Below, piece after piece: positions 1 to 6,697 of a stretch of DNA of 8,289 nucleotides. The position numbers were made by a program, and so were the translations under genes. Below the pieces are notes generated by a model. The model was not told where the DNA came from and searched no databases. It saw only the letters and a program-made list of their open reading frames with translations. Each line of letters begins with the position of its first letter. Within the stretch, counting starts at the first letter, position 1. Origin of the DNA: an uncultured Solirubrobacteraceae bacterium (GTDB lineage: Bacteria; Actinomycetota; Thermoleophilia; Solirubrobacterales; Solirubrobacteraceae); NCBI GenBank assembly GCA_902806215.1, contig CADCVT010000489.1:1-8289 (forward strand). Direction: 5' to 3'.

Positions 1-1097
1 AGGCAGACGGTCATGTAGTCGATGAGGTCCTCGCGCGTCTTGAGGTACTGGTCCTCCTCGGGCAGCGACATCGCGAACCCGAGCGCGGTGCCGCGCGGGA
101 CGATCGAGACCTTGTGGACCTTGTCGACGCTCGGCAGCAGCTCGCCGCACAGCGCGTGCCCGGCCTCGTGCCACGCGACGACGCGCCGCTCGTGCTCGGT
201 CAGCCGGCGTGAGGACTCGACGCCGGCGATGACCCGCTCGAGCGCCTTCTCGAAGTCGTCCTGCACGAGCGCGGCGCCCTTGCGGCGCACGCAGCGGATC
301 GCCGCCTCGTTGGCGATGTTCGCCAGGTCGGCGCCGGTCAGGCCGCTCGTCTGGCGCGCGATGAGGTCGAGGTCGACGTCGCGCATCGGCTTGTTCTTCG
401 TGTGGACCGAGAGGATCGCGCGGCGGCCGGCGACGTCGGGCGGCGACACGAGGACCTGGCGGTCGAAGCGGCCCGGGCGCAGCAGCGCGGGGTCGAGCTT
501 CTCGAGCAGGTTCGAGGCGGCCATGACGACGATGCGGTCCGAGTCGGGGAAGCCGTCCATCTCGACGAGCAGCTGGTTGAGCGTCTGCTCGCGCTCGGAG
601 TTGTTGTCCACTCCGCGGACCGCGCCGACGGCGTCGAGCTCGTCGATGAAGATGATCGCGGGGGCGTGCTTGCGCGCCTCGCGGAACAGGCGGCGGATGC
701 GCGCGGCGCCGAGGCCGGCGAACATCTCGACGAAGGAGGAGGCGGACTGGGCGAAGAACTCGGCGCCGGACTCGTGGGCGACGGCCTTGGCGAGCAGCGT
801 CTTGCCGGTGCCGGGCGGGCCGTAGAGCAGGACGCCCTTCGGGGACTTCGCGCCGAGCTTGTTGAACTGCTTGGGCTCGCGGAGGAACTCCACGACCTCC
901 TGCAGCTCGGCCTTGGCCTGGTCGCAGCCGGCGATCTCGTCCCAGCCGATCCCGTGCTTCACGTCCGGGCGGATCTGCTGCGGCTTCGTCTTCGGCATGG
1001 TCTTCAGCGTCTTCCACAGGAAGAAGACGATGGCGACCATGAAGATCATCGAGAACGCGCCCGACCATTCCAACGTGAAGTCCTTCACAGCCTGCAT
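1..1097 (-). CDS. ftsH: FtsH-type membrane AAA+ zinc protease, partial (3' end beyond left edge)
   Basis: This is an ATP-dependent metalloprotease of the FtsH family, which unfolds and degrades membrane and cytosolic proteins at the inner face of the membrane. The 365 complete codons seen hold one short hydrophobic segment (about residues 15-28), Walker A GPPGTGKT (93-100), pore loop FAG (126-128; usually FVG), Walker B IIFIDEL (D152, E153), arginine-finger region LRPGRFDR (R210, R213) and the zinc motif HEAGH (310-314). The rest of the protease domain, including the third zinc ligand, lies outside the window. The family normally has two membrane helices around a periplasmic domain, with Walker A about 100 residues further in. 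Here an in-frame TGA at 1140-1142 and no ATG/GTG/TTG between it and 1097 rule out a longer N-terminus. The loop after Walker B is also three residues shorter than the usual GLGGG-containing one (RGVDNNSEREQ). The SD is weak (GGGG two bases before ATG); GTG at codon 4 is an alternative start. It lies 37 bp behind the phosphoribosyltransferase gene, probably in the same transcript. Family assignment is firm; which FtsH paralogue this is cannot be told. Confidence 0.93.
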   Translation of the reverse strand, partial: MQAVKDFTLEWSGAFSMIFMVAIVFFLWKTLKTMPKTKPQQIRPDVKHGIGWDEIAGCDQAKAELQEVVEFLREPKQFNKLGAKSPKGVLLYGPPGTGKTLLAKAVAHESGAEFFAQSASSFVEMFAGLGAARIRRLFREARKHAPAIIFIDELDAVGAVRGVDNNSEREQTLNQLLVEMDGFPDSDRIVVMAASNLLEKLDPALLRPGRFDRQVLVSPPDVAGRRAILSVHTKNKPMRDVDLDLIARQTSGLTGADLANIANEAAIRCVRRKGAALVQDDFEKALERVIAGVESSRRLTEHERRVVAWHEAGHALCGELLPSVDKVHKVSIVPRGTALGFAMSLPEEDQYLKTREDLIDYMTVC

Positions 1098-1099
1098 GC

Positions 1100-1122
1100 C
1101 CCGGTCATCGGCAGGGACCGGG
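1100..1122 (-). repeat. Inverted repeat (7-bp stem, 9-nt loop) just before the ftsH-like start codon
   Basis: On the transcribed (minus) strand, arms CCCGGTC and GACCGGG flank a 9-nt loop. The 3' arm ends two bases before the ATG at 1097 and contains most of the only G-rich stretch that could serve as a ribosome binding site. It lies within the 37-bp gap after the upstream gene's stop. There is no U-tract, so a role in translation (masking the start, opened by ribosomes arriving from upstream) is more likely than termination. The pairing is seen; the function is inference. Confidence 0.5.
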
Positions 1123-1134
1123 CAGGCCTGAAGG

Positions 1135-2220
1135 TCAGGTCACGCGAGTCAGACGGGAGGCGTCGCGCTCGGCCCGGCCGACCTTCGCGCAGGGCCGTCC
1201 GTCGACGCGCACGACGTCGGCCTTGTAGTCGTTCGCCCCGCGGATGAGCGAGCTGCCCACGCCGTACGCGTCGGTGGGCACGCCGAGCCGCTCGAACTCG
1301 AGGATCTTGTCCACCGAGAACCCGCCGGAGGCCACCATCTTCACGTGCTGATGGCCCGCGTCGTCGAGCGCGCCGCGGACCTTCTCGACCAGCCGCGGGT
1401 TGACGCCGGTCGGCCTGAACGCGCCCATCTCGTCCCACAGCGAGCGGTCCACGAGCGACTCGCTCGTGTCCAGCCGCACGCCCCAGAGGTCGTCGCCGAG
1501 CGCGTCGGCGACCGCGAGCGCGGTGCCGATCGAGTCGTTCTCGAAGTCCACGAGCACCGTGACGTTCATGTCCTTCGCGTAGGCCTCGGCGAACTTCCGC
1601 GCCGCGAGCACGGTGTCGCCGCCGTACGCCGCGATCAGCCCGTGCGGGATCGTGCCCATGCCGCGCCCACCCCACCACGACGCCTGGGCGTGGGTGGAGA
1701 CGCCGATCGCGCCGGCGACGTGGGCGGCCCAGCCGTCGCCGGTCTGGACGAGCCAGTGGTCGTGGCGCGCGGGGAAGAACCAGATCGGCTTGGGCGCCGC
1801 CGCCTCGACGACCTTCTTGACGTTGCTCATGATGAGCGTCCGCCGTGCGAGCGTGCCCAGGTACACGGTCTCGAGGTGCGCGAAGAGCGAGTAGTCGCCC
1901 TCGACCTGGAGGACCGGCTCCCACGCCTCGATCTCGTCGCCCTCGAACAGCGCGCTGACCTCGAGGTCGTCCCAGCCGTCGATCCAGCTTCCGTCCTGGG
2001 CGCGCCGGCCGGCGCACTCCTTGAGCACCGCGAGGGCCTCGTCGATCCCGCCGAGGATCGACGCGCGCTTCTGGAACGCCTGGACGACGACGCGCGGACG
2101 GTGCCCGTCGTGCTCGAGCAGCGACTTCGTCAGGTTGAAGTACTGGTCGGAGTAGTAGCCCTCGCGGATTCGCTCGGCCGGCAGCCGGAACGTCTCCGGG
2201 CTCGTCCGTTCACGCGCCAA
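1135..2220 (-). CDS. pncB: Nicotinate phosphoribosyltransferase (NAD salvage)
   Basis: This 361-residue cytosolic enzyme of the nicotinate phosphoribosyltransferase family would join nicotinate to PRPP with ATP use, giving nicotinate mononucleotide for NAD salvage (Preiss-Handler route). Visible family features are the N-terminal GYYSDQYF (21-28), which matches the usual GYYTDxYF-type start, MGTIPHGLI with GTxxH (G189, T190, H193, aligning with the histidine phosphorylated in studied members), barrel strands VLVDFEND (223-229) and GVRLDTSES (247-255), the phosphate-binding VASGGF (296-301) and DAYGVGSSLI (317-326). The length suits the shorter type seen in archaea and some actinobacteria. The start is TTG at 2220-2218, chosen because AGGAG lies 5 nt upstream and the first ten residues are continuous with the conserved domain. 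It overlaps the end of the M20 gene by 11 bp, so translation is probably coupled. Some shorter family members have uncertain substrates, so the exact pyridine base is inferred by homology. Confidence 0.87.
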   Translation of the reverse strand: MARERTSPETFRLPAERIREGYYSDQYFNLTKSLLEHDGHRPRVVVQAFQKRASILGGIDEALAVLKECAGRRAQDGSWIDGWDDLEVSALFEGDEIEAWEPVLQVEGDYSLFAHLETVYLGTLARRTLIMSNVKKVVEAAAPKPIWFFPARHDHWLVQTGDGWAAHVAGAIGVSTHAQASWWGGRGMGTIPHGLIAAYGGDTVLAARKFAEAYAKDMNVTVLVDFENDSIGTALAVADALGDDLWGVRLDTSESLVDRSLWDEMGAFRPTGVNPRLVEKVRGALDDAGHQHVKMVASGGFSVDKILEFERLGVPTDAYGVGSSLIRGANDYKADVVRVDGRPCAKVGRAERDASRLTRVT

Positions 2221-3502
2221 GGATGCTCCTCGTGGCGAACGTGAAGAAGTCGGTCGCGAGGTCGAGGTCGGCCACCGGGATCCGCTCGTCGGCGCTGTGG
2301 ATGAGCGGCGCCGCCTCGTGCGCGGTCATCGTCGAGTGGGGGAAGAAGCCGTAGGCCACGCAGTCGGGGAAGGCGTTTCGGAACGTCCGCGAGTCGGTGA
2401 AGCCCGGGAGGATCGTCGGGACGACCGCGGCCTCGGGCTCGGTGCGCCCGACCCAGTCCTTGATGACGTCCATGAGCGGCGAGTCGACCGGCGACGCGTT
2501 GCCCACGACCCGCTCGAAGAACTCGTAGCGGTACCCGCCGCCGCCGAGCACCTCCTCGATGCGCCGGCGCACGAGCTCCTCGCCGAGGCCCGGCGGGACG
2601 CGGCAGTCGACGTCGATGACGACCTGCGACGGGAGCACGTTGATCTTGTCCGACGCGTGGATCTTCGTCGGCGCGAACGTCACGCCGAGCATCGGCTCGA
2701 CGAGGATCGCGAGGACCGGGTCCTTCTCCTGCAGGCGCGTGAGCGCGTCGCTCGGATCTCCGTTCAGCGGGCCGAGGCCGAGGCCGTCGAGCAGCCCGCG
2801 CGGGCCGTCGGTGAGATCGTACGCCGGCGTCGTGTCGCCGAACGCCTGCAGCAGGGGCGCGACCTTCAGCAGCGCGTTGTCGCCGATCTTCGGGATCGAG
2901 GCGTGCCCCGCGACGCCGTCGGTGTAGAGCTTGAACCGGAAGACGCCCTTCTCGGCGATGCAGACGTCGTAGAAGCGCCGGCCGTCGAACGGCAGGACCG
3001 CGCCGCCGCCCTCGTTGAGCAGGAAGTCGCAGCGCACGAGGTCGGGGTGGTGCTCGCAGATCCACACCGCGCCCTCCTCGCCGCCGGTCTCCTCGTCGAC
3101 GACCGCGACGACGAGCAGGTCGCCCCGTTCCGGCCTCCAGCCCGACTCGGCGAGGTTGATCGCGGCGACGACCTCGGCCGCGGTCTGCGACTTCATGTCG
3201 AGCGCGCCCCGGCCCCAGATGCAGCCGTCGGCCACGTCGCCCGACCACGGGTCGTGCGTCCACTCCGACGGCGTCGCCAGCACCGTGTCGACGTGCGAGA
3301 GCAGGCACAGCACCGGCCCGGCGGCGCGGCCGCGCAGGCGCGCGACGAGGTTCGGGCGCGGATCGGTGCGCCCGGTCAGCGTCACCTCGAACCCCGCGGC
3401 CTCGAGCAGGCCCGCGAGGTACTCCTGCGCCGGGCGCTCGTCCCCGGGCGGGTTCACGGTGTCGAAGCGGATCAGCCGCTGGAGCACTCCGGTCGCGTCC
3501 AC
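2210..3502 (-). CDS. M20-family metallopeptidase / deacylase (ArgE-DapE-ACY1-like)
   Basis: This is a dinuclear-zinc hydrolase of the M20/M25/M40 family, cleaving an amide bond in a small peptide or N-acyl amino acid; the substrate cannot be read from the sequence. The metal centre is complete (430-residue numbering): H70 and D72 in LLSHVDTV, bridging D102 in GRGALDMK, catalytic E137 and ligand E138 in VVDEETGG, E164 in LLNEGGG, and final H402 in IHSADERI. H200 in GVAGHASIP lies in the dimerisation/lid domain and is typical of family members. No signal peptide is seen, so it is cytosolic. The start is placed at GTG 3502, with AGGA 8 nt upstream, and the protein then opens with VDATGVLQRLIRFDTVNPP as relatives do. 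An in-frame ATG at 3574 would add 24 Arg/Ala-rich residues unlike the family and is disfavoured. It is the first gene of the leftward set. The product could be an acetylornithine deacetylase, succinyl-diaminopimelate desuccinylase or carboxypeptidase; none is specifically supported. Confidence 0.9.
   Translation of the reverse strand: MDATGVLQRLIRFDTVNPPGDERPAQEYLAGLLEAAGFEVTLTGRTDPRPNLVARLRGRAAGPVLCLLSHVDTVLATPSEWTHDPWSGDVADGCIWGRGALDMKSQTAAEVVAAINLAESGWRPERGDLLVVAVVDEETGGEEGAVWICEHHPDLVRCDFLLNEGGGAVLPFDGRRFYDVCIAEKGVFRFKLYTDGVAGHASIPKIGDNALLKVAPLLQAFGDTTPAYDLTDGPRGLLDGLGLGPLNGDPSDALTRLQEKDPVLAILVEPMLGVTFAPTKIHASDKINVLPSQVVIDVDCRVPPGLGEELVRRRIEEVLGGGGYRYEFFERVVGNASPVDSPLMDVIKDWVGRTEPEAAVVPTILPGFTDSRTFRNAFPDCVAYGFFPHSTMTAHEAAPLIHSADERIPVADLDLATDFFTFATRSILGA
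2226..2230 (-). promoter_or_regulatory. Ribosome binding site deciding a TTG start (pncB)
   Basis: AGGAG on the minus strand, 5 nt before TTG (2220-2218). It lies inside the last codons of the M20 gene and supports the non-ATG start and translational coupling. Confidence 0.7.
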
Positions 3503-3510
3503 GGGCGGGA

Positions 3511-3514
3511 TCCT
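3511..3514 (-). promoter_or_regulatory. Ribosome binding site for the M20 gene
   Basis: AGGA on the minus strand, 8 nt upstream of the GTG at 3502. It supports the shorter GTG start over the upstream in-frame ATG at 3574. Confidence 0.55.
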
Positions 3515-3663
3515 ACGGCCCCGGCGCGCCGGCGCTCGTCCGGCCTGGAGTGCCACCCCAGACTTTCGCGCCAAGCAGCCATTTTGGACGGATGAACGAT
3601 GTTCAGCGCCTGCCGGGTTCTAGAGGGTCGCATTCGCATCCCCCCTCGAACAACCCGGACTCC
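3515..3663. promoter_or_regulatory. Divergent intergenic region between the M20 and secreted-PASTA genes
   Basis: These roughly 150 bases must hold the promoters of both outward-facing genes. The stretch is locally less GC-rich around 3561-3605 (an ATTTTGG patch) than the flanking genes, as expected for a promoter. TTGGAC at 3584-3589 on the plus strand resembles a -35 box, but no convincing -10 hexamer stands 16-18 bp downstream. A tandem TCGCAT direct repeat (3628-3639) and the palindrome TCTAGA (3619-3624) are present. I assign no operator or exact promoter. Confidence 0.45.
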
Positions 3664-3668
3664 GGAGG
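3664..3668 (+). promoter_or_regulatory. Ribosome binding site for the secreted PASTA protein
   Basis: GGAGG with a 10-nt spacer to ATG 3679-3681. Together with the signal peptide that begins at this codon, it fixes the start and rules out the longer open frame from 3550. Confidence 0.7.
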
Positions 3669-3678
3669 CTTCACCCAC

Positions 3679-5616
3679 ATGCTGTTCTCGATCCCGCGCG
3701 GGATCTTCATCGCGCTCCTCGCCTGCCTCGGCGTGCTCGCCTTCGCCGGCGCAGCCTCGGCCGAGGTGACGTCGTCGCAGATCACCTCTCCCGCCGACCC
3801 GTTCCACGCACTCCCCGACTGGGACGACGACACCGACGACGAGATCGACATCGCCGGCACCGCTGTCGTCGACGGCGAGGACGACGAGGACTACGTGGAC
3901 GTCCGCTGCTACGGCTGGGACGGCTACGAGACGATCGAGTCCGGGGTCGAGGTCGTCGAGGGTACGTTCGCGGTCGAGGACGCGTACCTCGGCGAGATCA
4001 GCGACAACGCGTGCCAGCTGCGCGCGGTCCCCACCGACACGGACTCGTACGACGTGGCCGACTTCAAGGGCCCGCGGATGTTCGTCGGCGACGGCATCTC
4101 GCGCGAGGGCATGAGCCGCCCTCGCAGCAACGAGGGCCTGCGCGCCGCCGATCGTGGCGGCCCGCTCGGCGAGATCATGAACTTCGAGTTCGGCACGAAC
4201 CACGCCAAGGGCTACTGGTACGGCGAGTCCGTCGGCGGCGGCGGCGTGACGTACAACTACCCGGCGTTCGGCGGCCTGAAGTACAAGGACTACGGCGTCT
4301 TCGACAGCGTCGCCGCCCTGTACTCCCAGGACGACTCGGGTGAGCCGGAGATCAGCATCGACGGTGAGCCCGCGGCGACCGCGTACGCGCGTCGCGGCAG
4401 CAGCGCCGGGTCCCTGGTGGATGGGCTGAAGGGCTTCGCCGCGCCGATCGCCGGCCTGCTCGACGCGCCGACGACCGGGAACCTCGGCCTCACCGAGACC
4501 GACGACCTCGCGACCTGCACCGAGAACGGCGGCTGGAACTACCTCGACCGGCTGCTGCTCGCGTACGGCTGCACGAAGTGGGCGGGCACCGGCGTGCGCT
4601 TCACCCGCACCTTCGCGACGAGCGCCGACGGCGCTCTGCTGACGCTGACCGACAGGTACACGAGCACCGACGGCAAGGCGCACGAGCTCGACCTGCGCTA
4701 CGACAACGAGTTCGACTACTACGACAGCTACCCGCTGTTCGGGTTCGACGGCGGCCCGAACGAGGCGCGGGACGGCTACGACACGTTCTCGTTCTCGAAG
4801 TCCCCGACCACCGTCGTCATCGACGGCAGCGAGGAGGAGGCCGAGGAGAGCGAGTCCTCGTCCTCGGGCTTCATCACGTACCTCGACGCCCCGGAGCGGA
4901 TCTACTTCGAGGACGACGACGCGTACATCGCCCGCTACCGGCGGACCGTCCCTGCCAACGGCTCGACCACGATCACCCAGGTGCTCGGCCAGGCCCCGAC
5001 GACCCAGCAGGCCCAGGCGCTCGCCGGCATCGTCGAGGACAAGCAGATCGGCCCGGCGCTCTCGATCGACGGTCCGGTCAACGGCTCGACGACCGACAAG
5101 GACCAGGTCATCGTCCGTGGCCGCGCGACCGACGACCTCGGGATCGCGGCGCTGACGGTCAACGGCGACCCGGTCGGCGTGCTGGGAGACGGCAGCTGGC
5201 AGACGCTGATGTCGCTGAAGCCCGGCGTCAACACGATCACCGCCAAGGCGCGTGACGCGTCCGGCAACGAGGCCAGCGCCTCGACCGACGTGATCCACAC
5301 GCCGGTCGCGGCCGTGGCCGCCGCCGCGTCGCCGGCCGTGAAGGCCGCGGCCAAGTGCACGGTCCCGCGGGTGCGTCGCCGCACGCTCCTGTCCGCCGAG
5401 CGGGCGCTCGTCCGCGCGGGGTGCGCCGTCGGCAAGCTCAAGTCCAAGCGCACCTCGGCCCTCAAGCCGGGCCGCGTCGTGACGCAGAGCATCGCCCCGG
5501 GCCAGATCGTGGCCGCCGGGACGATCGTGAAGCTCGTCGTCTCGAAGAAGCCGCTCAAGGCCAAGAAGGCCGAGCGGCGCAAGAAGGCGGCCAAGAAGTC
5601 GGCCCGCCGCCGGTAG
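3679..5616 (+). CDS. Exported Ig-like/PASTA-domain protein with basic C-terminal tail
   Basis: A 645-residue exported protein of unknown function. Residues 1-28 form a signal peptide (R7, hydrophobic core, cleavage after ASA at 28). Residues about 31-135 look like an Ig-type beta domain with a very acidic stretch (about 47-76) and C77/C112. Residues about 165-450 form a beta-rich region I cannot assign, with C280/C298 and many Asp/Tyr (YDNEFDYYDSYPLF); a low-complexity Glu/Ser insert (about 384-397) interrupts it. Residues about 461-540 are a bacterial Ig-like domain (LSIDGPVNGSTT ... VNTITAKARDASGNEASA). Residues about 558-624 are a PASTA domain with C560 and C582, opening CTVPRVRRRTLLSAERAL; PASTA domains often bind peptidoglycan. 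The last 21 residues are Lys/Arg/Ala-rich, which could contact acidic wall polymers or be cytosolic if the protein were retained; there is no LPXTG or C-terminal membrane helix. The six mature cysteines fall in three neighbouring pairs, suggesting disulphides. It is followed by a strong hairpin, so it is probably monocistronic. A cell-surface or extracellular structural or binding role is inference; no catalytic motif is visible. Confidence 0.88.
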   Translation: MLFSIPRGIFIALLACLGVLAFAGAASAEVTSSQITSPADPFHALPDWDDDTDDEIDIAGTAVVDGEDDEDYVDVRCYGWDGYETIESGVEVVEGTFAVEDAYLGEISDNACQLRAVPTDTDSYDVADFKGPRMFVGDGISREGMSRPRSNEGLRAADRGGPLGEIMNFEFGTNHAKGYWYGESVGGGGVTYNYPAFGGLKYKDYGVFDSVAALYSQDDSGEPEISIDGEPAATAYARRGSSAGSLVDGLKGFAAPIAGLLDAPTTGNLGLTETDDLATCTENGGWNYLDRLLLAYGCTKWAGTGVRFTRTFATSADGALLTLTDRYTSTDGKAHELDLRYDNEFDYYDSYPLFGFDGGPNEARDGYDTFSFSKSPTTVVIDGSEEEAEESESSSSGFITYLDAPERIYFEDDDAYIARYRRTVPANGSTTITQVLGQAPTTQQAQALAGIVEDKQIGPALSIDGPVNGSTTDKDQVIVRGRATDDLGIAALTVNGDPVGVLGDGSWQTLMSLKPGVNTITAKARDASGNEASASTDVIHTPVAAVAAAASPAVKAAAKCTVPRVRRRTLLSAERALVRAGCAVGKLKSKRTSALKPGRVVTQSIAPGQIVAAGTIVKLVVSKKPLKAKKAERRKKAAKKSARRR

Positions 5617-5641
5617 TCCACCGGTAGGACACGCACGACCT

Positions 5642-5667
5642 CGGAGGGCGGCGGCGGCCGCCCTCCG
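5642..5667 (+). terminator. GC-rich hairpin terminator after the secreted-protein gene
   Basis: A perfect 11-bp stem (CGGAGGGCGGC with its complement) closes a 4-nt loop, 25 bases after the stop codon at 5614-5616. Only a weak T-containing tail (TCGTT) follows, as is usual for actinobacterial terminators without a U-run. The next gene starts 19 nt later. Confidence 0.72.
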
Positions 5668-5686
5668 TCGTTAACGTGCGCCGCCG

Positions 5687-6697
5687 ATGCGGATCTTCGA
5701 CGGCCACAACGACGTGCTGACCTCGTGCGAGCCGCAGGAGTTCGCGGGCGGCCGCGACGGCGGCCACATGGACCTGCCGCGTTGCGAGGCCGCCGGCCTC
5801 GGCGGCGGGATCTTCGCGGTGTTCGTCGCGTCGCCGGGCGACGAGCACCTGACGCTCGGCACCGGCGGCAGCTACGAGGTCGAGCTGCCGCCCGCGATCG
5901 AGCACGCCGACGCGCTCGCCTCGGCGACGGTCAGCGCGGGGAAGCTGTTCGTGCTCGAGGCGATGGGCGCCGTGCGCGTCGCGCGCTCGACGGCGGACCT
6001 CGACACGACCGACCGGATCGTCGCGGTGCTCCACCTGGAAGGCGCCGAGGCGATCGCGCCCGATCTCGCGAACCTGGAGACCTGGTACGAGGCGGGCCTG
6101 CGCTCGCTCGGGCCCGTGTGGAGCCGCCCGAACCACTTCGGCCACGGCGTGCCGTTCGCGTTCCCGTCCGGCGCGGACACTGGGCCCGGGCTGACGAGCG
6201 CCGGCCGCGAGCTCGTGCGGCGCTGCAACGACCTCGGGATCGTCGTCGACGTCAGTCACCTCAACGAGCAGGGCTTCTGGGACGTCGCGACGCTGTCGAA
6301 GGCGCCGCTCGTCGCGTCGCACTCGGGCGCGCACGCGCTGTGCGCCTGCTCGCGCAATCTCAACGACGAGCAGATCGACGCCATCGGGGGAACCGGCGGC
6401 CTCGTCGGCGTCGTGTTCGCCAACCCGTTCGTGCGCGAGGACGGCGCGGACGACGACGACACGCCGCTGTCGACCATCGTCGCCCACGTGCGGCACATCG
6501 CCGACCGCATCGGGATCGACCACGTCGCGTTGGGGTCGGACTTCGACGGCGCCGGGATCCCGCGGGCGATGGGCGACGTGACCGGACTGCCGCTCCTCCT
6601 CGACGCGCTCGTCGACGCCGGGTTCAGCCACGAGGACGTGGCCAAGGTCGCCTGGTGGAATTGGCGCCGGGTCCTTGGGGCATCCTGGTCGGAATGA
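5687..6697 (+). CDS. Membrane dipeptidase family hydrolase (peptidase M19, renal dipeptidase-like)
   Basis: A 336-residue TIM-barrel metallohydrolase of the M19 family, which splits dipeptides (including L-D ones) and in some members other amide substrates. The expected binuclear zinc ligands are all present: H7 and D9 in DGHNDVL, bridging E119 in LHLEGAE, H191 in VDVSHLNE, H212 in VASHSGAH. The acid D285 in LGSDFDG and substrate-contact residues H150 and R223 (SRNLND) are also in place, matching the human enzyme pattern H20/D22/E125/H198/H219/D288. There is no signal peptide or lipid anchor, so unlike the mammalian enzyme it is cytosolic. ATG 5687 is preferred because the HxD motif always sits close to the N-terminus; no SD precedes it and the leader is only 19 nt after a terminator hairpin, hinting at a leaderless or read-through transcript. 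Its TGA overlaps the rarA ATG (ATGA). The substrate is unknown; peptidoglycan-derived dipeptides are a guess. Confidence 0.92.
   Translation: MRIFDGHNDVLTSCEPQEFAGGRDGGHMDLPRCEAAGLGGGIFAVFVASPGDEHLTLGTGGSYEVELPPAIEHADALASATVSAGKLFVLEAMGAVRVARSTADLDTTDRIVAVLHLEGAEAIAPDLANLETWYEAGLRSLGPVWSRPNHFGHGVPFAFPSGADTGPGLTSAGRELVRRCNDLGIVVDVSHLNEQGFWDVATLSKAPLVASHSGAHALCACSRNLNDEQIDAIGGTGGLVGVVFANPFVREDGADDDDTPLSTIVAHVRHIADRIGIDHVALGSDFDGAGIPRAMGDVTGLPLLLDALVDAGFSHEDVAKVAWWNWRRVLGASWSE

Noticed and set aside
22..1247. Plus-strand open frames opposite the ftsH-like gene and pncB
   Set aside because: Low-complexity Arg/Ser- or Glu/Leu-rich translations with no family features; the minus strand encodes a clear AAA+ protease and a phosphoribosyltransferase.
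3655..3665. Palindrome CCGGA-C-TCCGG overlapping the SD of the secreted-protein gene
   Set aside because: A one-base centre cannot form an RNA hairpin loop, and such GC palindromes are expected by chance at this composition.
3721..3730. Possible lipobox (LLAC, residues 13-16) in the signal peptide of the secreted protein
   Set aside because: The hydrophobic core continues for ten residues after the Cys and ends in a good signal-peptidase-I site (ASA before Glu), and Leu at -2 is unusual for a lipobox.
3472..5298. Long open frame (about 600 codons) on the minus strand opposite the secreted-protein gene
   Set aside because: Its translation is an Arg/Val/Asp/Ala-rich string without motifs, as expected from a mirror frame of a high-GC gene; the plus strand encodes a signal peptide, Ig-like and PASTA domains.
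5725..6693. In-frame upstream extension of rarA to 5725
   Set aside because: The extra residues are an Arg/Gly-rich shadow of the M19 gene; the RarA family starts at the MSGQLF methionine, with an ATGA junction.
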